The notes: a model not told the origin generated them from the sequence alone. A stretch of DNA of 64,000 bases from Sphingomonas kyeonggiensis (GCF_014204495.1 NZ_JACHLN010000001.1:1-64000); one strand, 5' to 3'; shown: positions 1-10,012, numbered from the stretch's first letter. Made by a program: numbers and translations.

Positions 1-1640
1 TGGTCCGACGCGCTCGTCGCGCTGGTCCCACCCGGCGTGGTCACCGTGATGTCGTACGTCCCCGCCGAATTGGCCGGCGAGGTCGCGGTGATCTGCGTGT
101 TGCTGTTGATCGTGTAGGTCGCGTTGCTCGCGCCGAACCTCACGGCCCCCGTGCCAGGCGCCGCCGAGAAGCCGGTGCCGGTGATCACCACCGTCGCACC
201 GCCCGCAGTCGGGCCTGCCGTCGGCGAGACCGCGGTGACCGTCGGCGCCGCGACATAGGTATACTGGTCGTTCGCGCTGGTCGCGCTGGTGCCGCCCACC
301 GTGGTCACGCGGATGTCCACCGTGCCCGCTGCGCCCGCCGGCGCGTTGGCGATGATCTGCGTCCCGCTCATGACCGTATAGCCCGTAGCCGCGGTGCCAC
401 CGAACGTGACGGCCGTCGCGCCGGAGAAGTTGGCTCCGGTGATGGTCACTGCAGTGCCGCCACCCGTCGGGCCGGCGATCGGCGAGACCGAGCTGACCGT
501 CGGTGCCGCGACATAGGTGTACTGGTCCGACGCGCTCGTAGCACTCGTCCCGCCCGGCGTGGTCACCGTGATGTCGTACGTCCCCGCCGAATTGGCCGGA
601 GAGGTCGCGGTGATCTGCGTGTTGCTGTTGATCGTGTAGGTCGCGTTGCTCGCGCCGAACTTCACCGCACCCGTACCCGGCGCCGCCGAGAAACCCGTGC
701 CCGTGATCACCACCGTCGTGCCGCCAGCCGTCGGACCCGCCGTCGGCGAAACCGCCGTCACCGTCGGCGCCGCCACATAGGTATACTGGTCCGCCGAACT
801 GGTCGCGCTGGTGTTGCCGCCGTTCGTCACGGTAATGTCCACCGTCCCCGCTGCCCCCGCCGGTGCCGTCGCAGTGATCTGCGTGCTGCTGTTGACGGTA
901 TAGCCCGTCGCGTTGGCCGCGCCGAACTTGACGCCCGCGGCGCCGGTGGTCCCCGTGAAATTGGTGCCGGTGATCGTCACCGCAGTGCCGCCACCCGTCG
1001 GGCCCGCGATCGGCGAGACCGAGGTGACGGTCGGCGAGGCCCCCGCACAGGTAACCGCGATGCTGATCGTTCCCGTGCCCGTGGCATCGCGCGCCAGCGA
1101 GGTCTGGTAGGCGGACTGGGTTCCGTCGAAGGTCCGCGTGAAGCTCTGGCTGCCCTGATAGTTCGTCGTGCCGAGCGTGGTCCCGTTGACCGAGATGCCG
1201 AGGTTGAGCTGGAGGATGCCGGCGGTCACGTTCGTGGTGAGGGTGAAGGTCAGGACTTCGCCGTTCGCGAAATCATAGGGACTGCCCGGATACCAGCGTG
1301 CGTTGACGGTATTGCCCGACCAGCCACTGGTATAGATCGCGTTGATCGGCGTACCGCTGTTGAGCTCGCGCCCCGTATAGGTGTCCACGGTGCCGTTGGT
1401 GAACTGCGCGGTGTGATTCAGCGCGCCGGCATTGATCGCGTCACACCCCGCCGACGCGGCTGCCGCGGCCGGCGCAAGCACAAGCGCGAACCCCGCCAGG
1501 GCAAGCAGCGTTCGCCTCGCGCCGTACAGCAACGCCAGGACCATCAGGATCGGTGCAAGCAGCGCGGCGCCAAAGCGCTCCCGCAAGAAGCCACGCGTTG
1601 CTTTCGGGCAATCCTGCCCGTTCCCCGCCGCCAACGCCAT
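1..1640 (-). CDS. Secreted IPT/TIG-repeat protein (3' end beyond window)
   Basis: Minus-strand frame open from an ATG at 1640 to the window edge (about 546 codons, no stop). The start follows a GGGGGAAA ribosome site. A hydrophobic stretch rich in Ala and Leu ending in a run of alanines looks like a long signal peptide. Next come about 140 residues of beta-rich, Thr/Asn-rich sequence without a recognised family, then at least four IPT/TIG (immunoglobulin-like) domains of about 85 residues, each with PTVTxVSP, GGTxVxITG and a VDITV or YDITV strand. Domains alternate in type, and 1-270 nearly repeats 522-790, so the array grew by two-domain duplication. Such proteins are usually cell-surface or secreted adhesins; the function here is unknown, and the C-terminus (anchor or autotransporter barrel) lies outside the window. 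Confidence 0.85.
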   Translation of the reverse strand, partial: MALAAGNGQDCPKATRGFLRERFGAALLAPILMVLALLYGARRTLLALAGFALVLAPAAAAASAGCDAINAGALNHTAQFTNGTVDTYTGRELNSGTPINAIYTSGWSGNTVNARWYPGSPYDFANGEVLTFTLTTNVTAGILQLNLGISVNGTTLGTTNYQGSQSFTRTFDGTQSAYQTSLARDATGTGTISIAVTCAGASPTVTSVSPIAGPTGGGTAVTITGTNFTGTTGAAGVKFGAANATGYTVNSSTQITATAPAGAAGTVDITVTNGGNTSATSSADQYTYVAAPTVTAVSPTAGPTAGGTTVVITGTGFSAAPGTGAVKFGASNATYTINSNTQITATSPANSAGTYDITVTTPGGTSATSASDQYTYVAAPTVSSVSPIAGPTGGGTAVTITGANFSGATAVTFGGTAATGYTVMSGTQIIANAPAGAAGTVDIRVTTVGGTSATSANDQYTYVAAPTVTAVSPTAGPTAGGATVVITGTGFSAAPGTGAVRFGASNATYTINSNTQITATSPANSAGTYDITVTTPGGTSATSASD

Positions 1641-2043
1641 CCGATTTCCCCCAAAGACCTGCGAGCACGCAATGCCAGAACAGTCACGCAAACAGGTCGC
1701 CAAGTCAGGCCTGCCCTCAAGGCCAGGGATCAAGCCATGCGGCCGAGATCCTTTGGGGACGGCTCAGAGGGAGCAAGATTCATCACAAGAGTCAATATTC
1801 AGCCACAAATCATTACAATCCAAACCGAATTTCCTCAACCAGCCCGCTCGCCGCTGTCAGCGCCCTGGAATCCGCCGCAAGCCGCCCGCCGATCCGCGGC
1901 CTCGGGAGCGGACGTCGATATCGGAAGCGCGACGACGGTCCTCGATCGGAAGGCGGCATCGCTCCGCACGAGCCGCCTTCCCATTCTCTCGGAACGTGCC
2001 GGCGATTGACCCCGCACGGACACGCGACGTACCCCTCAAGGCG
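1641..2043. other. Divergent intergenic region
   Basis: About 400 bp between the TIG protein and the next gene, which point away from each other, so it should hold both promoters. Several overlapping frames are open here only because the DNA is GC-rich. No motif was recognised. Confidence 0.5.
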
Positions 2044-2832
2044 ATGGCTGAGAATTTGGACCTATCCACCGGCGAAGAACACCGCATCTCGGTCGGTGTC
2101 AGTGGCTGGAGCCAAGCGCATAAGGATTCCTTCGCGCATGGGGCGCGACAACTCGACGGCGTAACAGCGGTCCGGAGCGCCGGGGGCTCCACGAGCTTCT
2201 ATGTCTATTATGACCCGGCCAGCACGACAGGCACCGTGATCCGGCCCCGGCTGCAGGAGCTTGCCCACTCGGTCGGCGCCGTCAGCGCAAAGGCCGACGA
2301 GAAACCCGATACGGTGCCTTCCGATGCGGCGCCGACCAACGGCACGCCCCCGACAGCAAGCGGCGACCATATCCCGCTCCCGGAGCCTGAACCGGCCGCG
2401 CCGCCCGCAATCGATTCTTCCGCATGGACCGGCATTACCAGCCTCCAGGAACGCGTTGTCGCATTCAAGAACCTGGCGCCGGTTGCACTGGCGGCGGTCG
2501 ATAGCCTGATCACGGAACTCGAAGAACCCGGCAGCAACGGCGGTCCGCCGCTCGACGAACGCAAGGAGGCGCTGGACGCCCTAAAGGCGCTGCACGAAGC
2601 CTTGGGCGCGCTGCTGGCAGCTGCGGAACGGCCCGGTTTCCAATGGGTGGATGGCGAAGGCCTTGTCGCTTCCACCATGCACTTCGCCTTGCGCGCGGGC
2701 GAAAAACTCAAAGACGATCCGATGCCGTTCGCGGTGTCCGCCCTGCTTGTGGCGTTGTTTTCGGTGTTCGGCGCGGCCGGCATCGGCGGATGGCTGGGCT
2801 CCGCGACCCTGAGAATGCAGAAGAAGAGCTGA
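2044..2832 (+). CDS. Hypothetical membrane-anchored protein
   Basis: 262 aa. The frame is open much further upstream (to 1432), but that extension is low-complexity Arg/Pro-rich sequence overlapping the divergent gene; the ATG at 2044, with AAGG just upstream, starts the protein-like part (MAENLDLSTGEE). Residues 10-80 alternate strands and helices in a pattern resembling a small ferredoxin-like fold, but the CxxC of heavy-metal domains is absent. A Pro/Glu-rich linker follows, then a helical segment rich in Leu and Ala, and a single C-terminal hydrophobic helix near residues 232-258 with a basic tail, suggesting a tail-anchored inner-membrane protein. Function not recognised. Confidence 0.6.
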   Translation: MAENLDLSTGEEHRISVGVSGWSQAHKDSFAHGARQLDGVTAVRSAGGSTSFYVYYDPASTTGTVIRPRLQELAHSVGAVSAKADEKPDTVPSDAAPTNGTPPTASGDHIPLPEPEPAAPPAIDSSAWTGITSLQERVVAFKNLAPVALAAVDSLITELEEPGSNGGPPLDERKEALDALKALHEALGALLAAAERPGFQWVDGEGLVASTMHFALRAGEKLKDDPMPFAVSALLVALFSVFGAAGIGGWLGSATLRMQKKS

Positions 2833-3950
2833 CCCGAGCGCGGCCGCGCACCGGCGCAAGCGCGTCGGCGCCGAGGACCTGCCGAGGAGGAAACAGCCCG
2901 ACAACTGGCCACACGTCCCTAGGATATACGCGATTCTTGTATCCGCGCTCCAGGCGCTGCGTCAGGTAGGTTTTCCCGCCCATGTCAGGCGCTTGGTCGA
3001 TGGCAGGTTATGTACCACCGGCCGCTAGAACTGGAGATCCAACGATTTTATCCCGCCAGGGGTAAATGGTGCCCAGAAGAGAACGCTAAAAAATTAAATA
3101 GATACTTGATTAGACTGCTCAATGCACTTGCATAAAGTTAATACAGTACACGGAATATGGCCAAATCAACTTAGCATTGATTTTTGAACCAGAGATTTGA
3201 CTACCGTTTTCGCCAAATAGTGTCAAGAGATCTTAAGAGGTATTCCCAACGAAGCTATCGTAGATTGCTTGCGGTTGACGGCATTCTTCAGCGCCTGACC
3301 CGCCCACACGGGAGTCCACTTTTGCGCCGCTTGCTGACTGGCAGCTTTCAGACGTACAAATGCGAGTAGCCGCCGTTCGTATGTCTCCGATCGACTGGCA
3401 GCTTCCGACCAACATACGCCGTTCGTCGGGAGGTGCAGGAAAGTCGGCTTGTGCCAAGACCCGCCGTTCGGCGGACATGAACCTTCCGGTCTGCAACGCG
3501 CCTCAATATCGGCCATCCAGCTTACAGCCGGCAAACCAGAAAGCCGCCATTGTTCAGGCGATGCATCGAAGCCCCGCAGCCTTACTCTGGTTCAACTTGT
3601 TAGATGCCCCGTCTTTGCGGGTTGCGATTGGTTTCTAGGTCAGCGCGCCCAGGTTGCGCTGTTGGACCAGATACACAGTGCTGAATCATACAAGCTGACG
3701 GTTGTGCAGGCCGTCTCGGTGGCTGCGCCAGAGGTCGTTTAACCCACTATCGGCACCTCGCTGCCGCGCTAACGCCAGCAATCTCATGCAACTGCCTAGC
3801 CGGCATCCACTCGTGCATACCGACCCGTATCGTCGCACCGTAGCCTGCTCTCCAAGAAAGGAATCGCATTAACCTGCAGCAAGTTCTCCAAATCGACGGA
3901 CCCTTGGTGTGGCACTGCCGGTTTAACCGCCGACAATCAGGAGCGGACAC
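2833..3950. other. Long noncoding stretch with degenerate short repeats
   Basis: About 1.1 kb without a convincing gene. 3060-3210 is clearly AT-richer than its surroundings. From 3330 short motifs recur: GACTGGCAGCTT at 3336 and 3393, and CGCCGTTCG at 3371, 3417 and 3472. Frames covering the repeats have unnatural composition and are not called. The catalase promoter must lie in the last 200 bp. Confidence 0.55.
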
Positions 3951-6023
3951 ATGGCGACGAAGACCAAGAAAAGCGGTAGCGGCGGCGAGACGCACCAGAT
4001 AGCCGCTGACCGCACGGAAGTGCTCACCACCAATCAGGGCATCGCGGTTTCCGATAACCAGAACAGCTTGAGGGCGGGCGCGCGCGGCCCGACGCTGCTG
4101 GAAGATTTCGTCCTTCGCGAGAAGATCTTCCACTTCGACCATGAACGTATTCCCGAACGCATCGTCCATGCCCGCGGCACTGGTGCGCATGGCTTCTTCG
4201 AAGCGACCGACGACATCTCGGACCTGTCCAGGGCCGCATTGTTCACCAAGGGCGAGAAGACCGAGGTCTTTGTGCGCTTCTCGACCGTGGCCGGTGGCGC
4301 GGGATCGGTCGACACGCCCCGCGATGTCCGCGGCTTCGCGGTCAAATTCTACACGCGCGAAGGCAATTGGGATCTGGTCGGCAACAACATCCCGGTCTTC
4401 TTCATCCAGGACGCGATCAAGTTTCCCGATCTCATCCATTCGGTGAAGATGGAAGCGGACCGGGCCTACCCGCAGGCCGGCTCGGCTCACGACACCTTCT
4501 GGGATTTCGCGTCGCTGATGCCTGAGACGACGCACATGCTGTTCTGGGCGATGTCAGACCGGACCCTGCCGCGCTCGCTCCGGATGATGGAGGGCTTCGG
4601 CATCCACACCTTCCTGCTGGTCAACGCTGCCGGCAATGCCAGCTTCGTCAAGTTCCACTGGAAGCCCAAGCTCGGCATCCAGTCGACGATCTGGGACGAG
4701 GCGCTCAAGCTCCAGGCCGCCGACAACGACTATCACCGTCGTGACCTGTTCGAAGCAATCGACACGGGCGATTTCCCCGAATGGGAACTCGGCATCCAAG
4801 TGTTCGATCAGGCATTCGCCGATGCGCAGCCCTATGACGTTCTGGACCCGACCAAGCTGATCCCCGAGGGCGATGTTCCCGTGCGGATCATCGGGCGGAT
4901 GGTGCTTGATCGGAACGTCGATAACTTCTTCGCTGAGACCGAACAGGTCGCCTTCTGCCCCGGCAACATCGTGCCCGGCATCGATTTCTCAAACGACCCG
5001 CTGCTGCAGGGGCGCCTGTTCAGCTATCTCGACACGCAGAAGTCGCGGCTCGGCACCGCAAATTTCCACCAGATCCCGGTCAATGCGCCGCGGTGCCCGA
5101 TGGCGAACTTCCAGCGCGATGGCATGATGCAGATGGCGGCGCCCAAGGGGCGCGCCAACTATGAGCCCAACAGCCTTGCGGCCCATGGCGAAGAAGGCGG
5201 GCCGCGCGAATGCCCCGCCAGGGGTTTCGCCACCAGCACCGCGCCTACCGGCCCGGACGAGACGGGCGATAAGCTGCGCGTCCGGAGCGAATTGTTCGCC
5301 GATCATTACAGCCAGGCGCGGATGTTCCTCGCCTCACAGACCGAAAGCGAGCAGGCGCATATCGCCTCATCCTTCGTGTTCGAACTCTCCAAGGTCGGGC
5401 TGCTCGACCAGGTACCGGGCCGGATGGTCGCCAATCTTCGTAATGTCGATGAAGCGTTCGCCAAGCGGGTGGCTGACGGTCTCGGTATCCCGCTGCCGCC
5501 CAAGGCCCCAGCCGCGCGGGAACCAGTGGAGATCGCGCCGTCGGATGCGCTGTCGATCCAAAAGAACATGAAGGACACGCTCCAGGGCCGCGCGATCGGC
5601 GTGCTGATCGCAGATGGCACCGATGCCGCAGAACTGAGCACGCTCATCGGCGCGATCGAAAAGGCCAAAGCCAAGGCGGTAATCGTCGCACCCAAGGTGG
5701 GCGGTGCGATCTTGTCCGACGGCAAAGTGCAGAAGGCCGACGGGCAACTAGCAGGAACGCCATCGCAGATCTTCGACGCAGTGGCGGTGGTGCTTTCGGA
5801 AGAAGGTTGCGCGGCACTGATGAACGAAGGTGCGGCAGTCGAATGGGTGATGAACGCCTTCGGTCACCTGAAGGCCATCGGCGCCAGCGACGCGGCAAAG
5901 CCGCTGCTCGACAAGGCCGGTATTGAGCCAGACGATGGCATCACCGCCCTGGATGACGGGTTCGTGCCAGCCGCAGCAAAACGCTTCTACGCTCGCGAGC
6001 CGGGTCTCAGAACGCTGGCATAA
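3951..6023 (+). CDS. katE: Large-subunit monofunctional catalase (HPII type)
   Basis: 690 aa, the size of clade-2 large-subunit catalases. It breaks hydrogen peroxide into water and oxygen with a heme cofactor in the cytoplasm. Visible residues are the distal His73 in [12 protein letters not shown], Asn146 in VGNNIPVFF, and the heme-ligand Tyr359 in RLFSYLDTQ. The catalase core ends near residue 500 and is followed by the DJ-1/PfpI-like C-terminal domain ([15 protein letters not shown] onward) that defines this subfamily. The ATG follows AGGAGCGG. It converges on the hemerythrin-like gene with a strong hairpin between them. In relatives such catalases are typically general-stress genes; no promoter was identified here. 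Confidence 0.96.
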   Translation: MATKTKKSGSGGETHQIAADRTEVLTTNQGIAVSDNQNSLRAGARGPTLLEDFVLREKIFHFDHERIPERIVHARGTGAHGFFEATDDISDLSRAALFTKGEKTEVFVRFSTVAGGAGSVDTPRDVRGFAVKFYTREGNWDLVGNNIPVFFIQDAIKFPDLIHSVKMEADRAYPQAGSAHDTFWDFASLMPETTHMLFWAMSDRTLPRSLRMMEGFGIHTFLLVNAAGNASFVKFHWKPKLGIQSTIWDEALKLQAADNDYHRRDLFEAIDTGDFPEWELGIQVFDQAFADAQPYDVLDPTKLIPEGDVPVRIIGRMVLDRNVDNFFAETEQVAFCPGNIVPGIDFSNDPLLQGRLFSYLDTQKSRLGTANFHQIPVNAPRCPMANFQRDGMMQMAAPKGRANYEPNSLAAHGEEGGPRECPARGFATSTAPTGPDETGDKLRVRSELFADHYSQARMFLASQTESEQAHIASSFVFELSKVGLLDQVPGRMVANLRNVDEAFAKRVADGLGIPLPPKAPAAREPVEIAPSDALSIQKNMKDTLQGRAIGVLIADGTDAAELSTLIGAIEKAKAKAVIVAPKVGGAILSDGKVQKADGQLAGTPSQIFDAVAVVLSEEGCAALMNEGAAVEWVMNAFGHLKAIGASDAAKPLLDKAGIEPDDGITALDDGFVPAAAKRFYAREPGLRTLA

Positions 6024-6059
6024 CGAAGCGCAGGCGCTGCGATAGAAGCAGGTGGAAAT

Positions 6060-6094
6060 GATACGGGCGGGCAAAGGGTTCGCCCGCCCGTATC
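6060..6094. terminator. Bidirectional hairpin between convergent genes
   Basis: Perfect 13-bp inverted repeat (GATACGGGCGGGC and its complement) with a 9-nt loop, 36 bp after katE and 24 bp after the end of the convergent gene. There is no clear T tract, so termination efficiency is uncertain. Confidence 0.7.
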
Positions 6095-6118
6095 ACGAGG
6101 CGTCTTTGTAGTTTGCGA

Positions 6119-6628
6119 TCAGACCGTGACGTCGGTCATCGTGGTAAGCTCCGGCTTCGGCAGCCCACTCGCCTTATAGGTGGCGAGCAACTCGATCTTG
6201 CGGGCGAGCAGTTGCTCGCCCAGCGCGTCCATATCCAGCCCGGCCTTGCGCGCCTGGGCGAACATGCCCTCCATGCGCTGCTCTTCCTCACCGACATGGT
6301 GCTCGATCTGCTCGGACAGCACCTTCACCTTGGCATCGTAGAAATCGTCGCTCGGCGCGCCGGCTTCGATCTCGGCAATGAGCACCTTGGCGCCGTCATG
6401 CTCGACATAGGCTTCCTTGAGCAGATCTTCCTCGATCTTGCCCTCACAGGCCGGGTAGAAGATTTCCTCCTCGATCTTCGCATGGACGGTCAGCTCCATG
6501 CAGATCTGCATCGCGATCTTCTGCTTCTTGCCGTCGCCCGAAGCGCCTTCGAACTGCTCGAACAACGCTTCCACGGTACGGTGATCGGCCTTGAGAAGCG
6601 CGATTGCATCTTTCTTGGTGTCAGCCAT
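6119..6628 (-). CDS. Hemerythrin HHE-domain protein
   Basis: 169 aa, starting at the ATG at 6628 behind an AGGAG site 7 nt away; the longer in-frame reading has no ribosome site. The HHE metal-binding pattern is visible: His near residue 16 (KADHRTVEALF), HAKIEEEIFYP, a third helix with VEHDGAKVL, and HHVGEEEQRMEGMF. The fold is a four-helix bundle carrying a di-iron site, used in oxygen, nitric oxide or iron sensing and in stress protection. It sits between catalase and an antiporter, consistent with oxidative stress. A possible EcfG-type promoter lies just upstream. Confidence 0.88.
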   Translation of the reverse strand: MADTKKDAIALLKADHRTVEALFEQFEGASGDGKKQKIAMQICMELTVHAKIEEEIFYPACEGKIEEDLLKEAYVEHDGAKVLIAEIEAGAPSDDFYDAKVKVLSEQIEHHVGEEEQRMEGMFAQARKAGLDMDALGEQLLARKIELLATYKASGLPKPELTTMTDVTV

Positions 6629-6653
6629 GTTATTTCTCCTGAGACGAAGATAA

Positions 6654-6679
6654 AACAGGATGAAAATAATATACGTTCC
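6654..6679 (-). promoter_or_regulatory. Possible EcfG (general stress) promoter
   Basis: On the minus strand GGAAC is followed after 17 nt by TGTT, close to the alphaproteobacterial EcfG consensus GGAAC-N16/17-CGTT. It ends about 25 bp before the hemerythrin start. One match in AT-rich DNA is weak evidence. Confidence 0.35.
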
Positions 6680-6775
6680 AAGAAATTTCCTGTTGCGAGT
6701 CGTTAGCGTCCCATCGGGACCGCAATGATCTATTTGACTGATCTGGATCATTATTTTTAATTGCAGGTTTCTCGA

Positions 6776-8050
6776 CTAGCCGCATTTCGAACCTGAACCA
6801 GCAGTTTTCCTACGCTGCCACCGGTCCATCAGCTGGAGTGACGGGGTCACTGTGATCCCGTGCAGCAGGATCGAGGAGAGCACCACCGCGCCGACCGTCG
6901 CCCAAAGGCGGCGCGGATCGGGGAAGTTCGCGTGGTTTAGGGCGAAGGCCAGATAGTAGATCGATCCCATGCCGCGGATGCCGAAGAAGGAAATCACCAG
7001 CTTCTCCCGCCAAGGCAATCTCGTCCCCGCCAGGCCGATCATGCCCGCCACCGGCCGCGCGACCAGAAGTACCCCAGCCACGAACAGCAGCATCGCCCAA
7101 TCAACCGGCGCGAGCAGCCCGCTATAGGTCACGATGCCGCCGAACAGGACCAGCAGCGACATCATCAGCAGCCGCTCAGCCTCTTCGGCGAACCCGTGAA
7201 GCCGCTCCTGATAGTCATGGTCCCGGCTCGCGTTGCGCAAGGCGAGCGCCGAGACGAAGACCGCCAGGAAACCGTAACCTCCGAGCATCTCGACCGTCCC
7301 ATAGGCGAGGAAGGTGGCGGCCAGCGCGACGAAGCCATCGCCAGTGCGGGAGATGTTTGCGCGGTTGGGAAGGTGGAAGGTGAGATAGCCCAGCCCCCGC
7401 CCGATCGCATAACCGGCGGCCACGCCGAGCAGGGTCTTCCAGAACAGGTCGCGCGCCAACCAGGCGAGAGCATCTCCCGCGCCGAAGCTTGTCGCGCTCA
7501 GGGCGATCGCCAGATAGACGAACGGAAATGCCAGGCCATCATTGAGGCCGGCTTCCGACGTGAGCGCGAAGCGCGCTTCGTCCTCGCCGCCTTCTCCGGG
7601 ACCATTCACCTGGACGTCGCTCGCCAGCACCGGGTCGGTAGGCGCCAGCACCGCGGCGATCAGGAGCGCGGCGGCAACGCCGAGGCCCAATATTCCCCAG
7701 GCGAGACCGGCAACGATCACAATGGTGATCGGCATCGCGATGCCCAGCAATCGCCAGGTCAGCGCCCACCGGCGCAGGCCGATCAGCCTGTCGATCTTGA
7801 GACCCGCGCCCATCAGCGAAACGATAACGACCAACTCGCTCAGCCGCTGTACCGTAACCGGAAAAGCAAGCGGATGGACCGCGAAAGGGCGTAGCGCCGG
7901 AAGCGCGAACAGCGCCGCGCCGGCGGCCACGCAAAGGATAGGAAGCGACAGCGGCATCTTGCGCAGCAGCATCGGCAGCCAGGCAGTCATCAGCACCAGT
8001 GCGCCGACTCCTGCGATCAACTGGATGTAGAGGTCGTGCGGCGGCTGCAT
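6776..8050 (-). CDS. CPA1-family cation:proton antiporter (NhaP-like)
   Basis: 424 aa, about twelve hydrophobic segments, no soluble regulatory tail. The CPA1 signature is visible mid-protein: LAPTDPVLASDVQV, then SEAGLNDGLAFPF, where the Asp of ND is the ion-binding residue of this family. It should exchange Na+ or K+ for protons across the inner membrane for pH or salt homeostasis. The ATG at 8050 follows GGAAGGAG. The gene ends about 150 bp before the hemerythrin gene and reads the same way as the esterase, whose stop lies 20 bp upstream of its start, so the two may be cotranscribed. The transported ion cannot be read from sequence. Confidence 0.9.
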   Translation of the reverse strand: MQPPHDLYIQLIAGVGALVLMTAWLPMLLRKMPLSLPILCVAAGAALFALPALRPFAVHPLAFPVTVQRLSELVVIVSLMGAGLKIDRLIGLRRWALTWRLLGIAMPITIVIVAGLAWGILGLGVAAALLIAAVLAPTDPVLASDVQVNGPGEGGEDEARFALTSEAGLNDGLAFPFVYLAIALSATSFGAGDALAWLARDLFWKTLLGVAAGYAIGRGLGYLTFHLPNRANISRTGDGFVALAATFLAYGTVEMLGGYGFLAVFVSALALRNASRDHDYQERLHGFAEEAERLLMMSLLVLFGGIVTYSGLLAPVDWAMLLFVAGVLLVARPVAGMIGLAGTRLPWREKLVISFFGIRGMGSIYYLAFALNHANFPDPRRLWATVGAVVLSSILLHGITVTPSLQLMDRWQRRKTAGSGSKCG

Positions 8051-8070
8051 AGAAGCTCCTTCCGGCGCGA

Positions 8071-9162
8071 TCAGCGCATCAATCCGGCTGCCCTCAGCGC
8101 GTCCTCGATTATCCGCCCAACTCCCGGACCGGTATCTGCCTTATCGGGCTGGCTGTCCTCTATCCTGGCGGCTTCCCGGACCCGAGAAGGCGCGCGTGCG
8201 GCCCCGGTCCCGATCAGCCCCCAGAAGCGCGCGATATGGCGCGTGGAGGATATGCCGGCTTCCAGCATATAAGGTCCCGGGACTCCGCAGGCGTCGGAGC
8301 CCGAGGTGCTGAGCGGCGTGCCATGCCCGAGCCCGGCAATGCGATATTCCTCGATCACTTCGCGGCCTGCGGTATCCCGCCATAGGCGATGGGTATGGCC
8401 TTCGACGGCACCGGTTTCGCAGGGAGACTCTGCAACGCCGTGCAGCCGCCGCCACTGCTCGAGGACGAGCGCGGCATTTGCGGGGCTGACCGTCATGTCG
8501 CTGGTGCCGTGCCATATCGAAATACTTGGCCATCGGCCGGTATGGGCGGACGCCGCCGTCACCAGCACTCCCAAGGCGGCCCCGCTCGGACCACCCTGCG
8601 CGCGCATGCGGTCCAGGGCCTGCGGGATCGACTCCGCGGTGCCATAGGGCAGGCCGGCGATGATGGCGCCTCCGGCGAAGACCTCCGGATAGGTCGCCAG
8701 CATTACCGAGGTCATCGCACCGCCGGCGGAGAGGCCGGTCACGAAGACGCGAGCCGGATCGAGCCGGTATGTCGCGATCATCGCCGCCACCATCTGGCGG
8801 ATCGACAGCGCCTCGCCAGCGTCGCGTCGCGTGTCGTCTCGATTGAACCAGTTGAAACACAGGTTCGCGTTATTGGCGCGCCGCTGTTCAGGGAAGAGGA
8901 CCGCAAAACCCTGTTCGTCGGCCAGTTGGGACCAGCCCGAGCCGCGATCATAGGCGGCGGCATCCTGGGTGCAGCCGTGCATCACGACGACCAGCGCTGC
9001 ATTTTCTCCCAGGCTCGCCGGCACATGGCAAAAGGCTCGCAGTGCGCCGGGGTTGGAACCGAAGTCGCTCAGCTCCGTGAGCCGGCTCGCACCTGTCGGG
9101 ATGATATTCTGCCCGGCGCGCAATGCATTGAGGTGTTTTATCGTGTCGTTCAGGCGTCGCAT
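8071..9162 (-). CDS. PHB-depolymerase-family esterase (alpha/beta hydrolase)
   Basis: 363 aa from the ATG at 9162, which follows AGGAGAAGG; 66 further in-frame codons upstream lack a ribosome site. It matches the feruloyl esterase/PHB depolymerase family: oxyanion strand VVVMHGCTQDAAAYD, the nucleophile elbow GLSAGGAM, a later Asp region, and a C-terminal GLGHGTPL histidine. Relatives hydrolyse short polyhydroxyalkanoates or other esters. No classical signal peptide is visible at this start, so location is uncertain. It is probably the first gene of a pair with the antiporter. Substrate cannot be decided. Confidence 0.85.
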   Translation of the reverse strand: MRRLNDTIKHLNALRAGQNIIPTGASRLTELSDFGSNPGALRAFCHVPASLGENAALVVVMHGCTQDAAAYDRGSGWSQLADEQGFAVLFPEQRRANNANLCFNWFNRDDTRRDAGEALSIRQMVAAMIATYRLDPARVFVTGLSAGGAMTSVMLATYPEVFAGGAIIAGLPYGTAESIPQALDRMRAQGGPSGAALGVLVTAASAHTGRWPSISIWHGTSDMTVSPANAALVLEQWRRLHGVAESPCETGAVEGHTHRLWRDTAGREVIEEYRIAGLGHGTPLSTSGSDACGVPGPYMLEAGISSTRHIARFWGLIGTGAARAPSRVREAARIEDSQPDKADTGPGVGRIIEDALRAAGLMR

Positions 9163-9570
9163 GTGGCCTTCTCCTGGCCACGGCGGAAGCCCTGACAATG
9201 CAGCAACCGTCCCTGGCCAGGCCAATTGCTGCACCGCACAATATCGGGCCAACTTTGGCCGGGCACAACCCATGCTGGCTGAGAAACTGCGATTTATCGG
9301 GGGCGGGGTGGCGTAACCGCCATCGACACCCCACATAACTTGTATCGCACCGCCTGCCACGAGCCTGGTGCGACTGAGAGTTTATGCTCCCGCTCTGAAG
9401 CGGAGCTTCCCTATGCAAATCGTCCAGATAACTACGCCGCCCGCTGAGCGGGCGCAGCCAGGCAGCAGCTCGCCTCGGCCAATCCCTTCCGAGACGGCAC
9501 CGGCACGTCTTCGTCCGCGCTTGTCGGTTCGCTTCACACGCCTCTGAAACCTGCAGGAAAGGAACATCGC
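9163..9570. other. Intergenic region, no gene recognised
   Basis: About 400 bp between the divergent esterase and the 42-residue protein. It holds a short GC hairpin (CGCCCGC-TGA-GCGGGCG, 9438-9454) and the promoters of both flanks; no gene was supported. Confidence 0.5.
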
Positions 9571-9699
9571 ATGGCCAAGGGTCAACGCCGCAGCAACAAG
9601 GAAGCTCGCAAGCCGAAAAAGGCGGCACCGCCGAAGCTGGCTCCGGTCAGCACGGCACTGAAGGGCACGCCACTGGTGCAGCCTCTCAAGAAAACGTGA
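9571..9699 (+). CDS. Small basic protein (42 aa)
   Basis: Starts MAKGQRRSNKEARKPKK behind a GGAAAGGA site and ends TPLVQPLKKT. Very basic, with a Pro/Ala middle. Similar tiny MAKGQ-type proteins occur widely in alphaproteobacteria without assigned function. The Lys/Arg-rich character suggests nucleic-acid or ribosome contact, but that is inference. Confidence 0.75.
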   Translation: MAKGQRRSNKEARKPKKAAPPKLAPVSTALKGTPLVQPLKKT

Positions 9700-9739
9700 C
9701 TTCACACGCCATTACGCCCTCCTGTCGAAAGATCGATCC

Positions 9740-10012
9740 ATGCAACCGACTGCCATATTCTGCCGCGCGGAAGAGGCGCGCCAGCGCGCCTTGGCCGACA
9801 AGGCCACGCTCGAGAACGTTAGGCATATCGCCATTGTGGCAGCTGTTGCCTGGGCGAAGGAGGGCACTGCCGCCGAACACCGCGAGGCCCGCAAGCTGCG
9901 CACCCAGGAAATTGCCCGGGCTGGCATGATAAAGGACGAACCGACGTGCGTGGAAGATCGCGGCTTGAGCGAAAATCCGGATCGCGGCCTCTATAATCTC
10001 GAAGTTGCATAA
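9740..10012 (+). CDS. Conserved small hypothetical protein
   Basis: 90 aa (MQPTAIFCRAEEARQ start). Mostly helical, rich in Ala, Glu and Arg, ending with LSENPDRGLY. Proteins with this arrangement (an AxxCRAxEAxxR N-terminus, a conserved AWxKEGxAAExREAR helix and a SENPDRG tail) recur in sphingomonads as hypotheticals. It follows the 42-residue gene by 40 bp on the same strand, with a weak AAAGA site. Function unknown. Confidence 0.65.
   Translation: MQPTAIFCRAEEARQRALADKATLENVRHIAIVAAVAWAKEGTAAEHREARKLRTQEIARAGMIKDEPTCVEDRGLSENPDRGLYNLEVA

Noticed and set aside
1432..2043. Long in-frame upstream extension of the 2044-2832 gene
   Set aside because: Arg/Pro/Ser-rich, no ribosome site, and overlaps the divergent TIG gene start.
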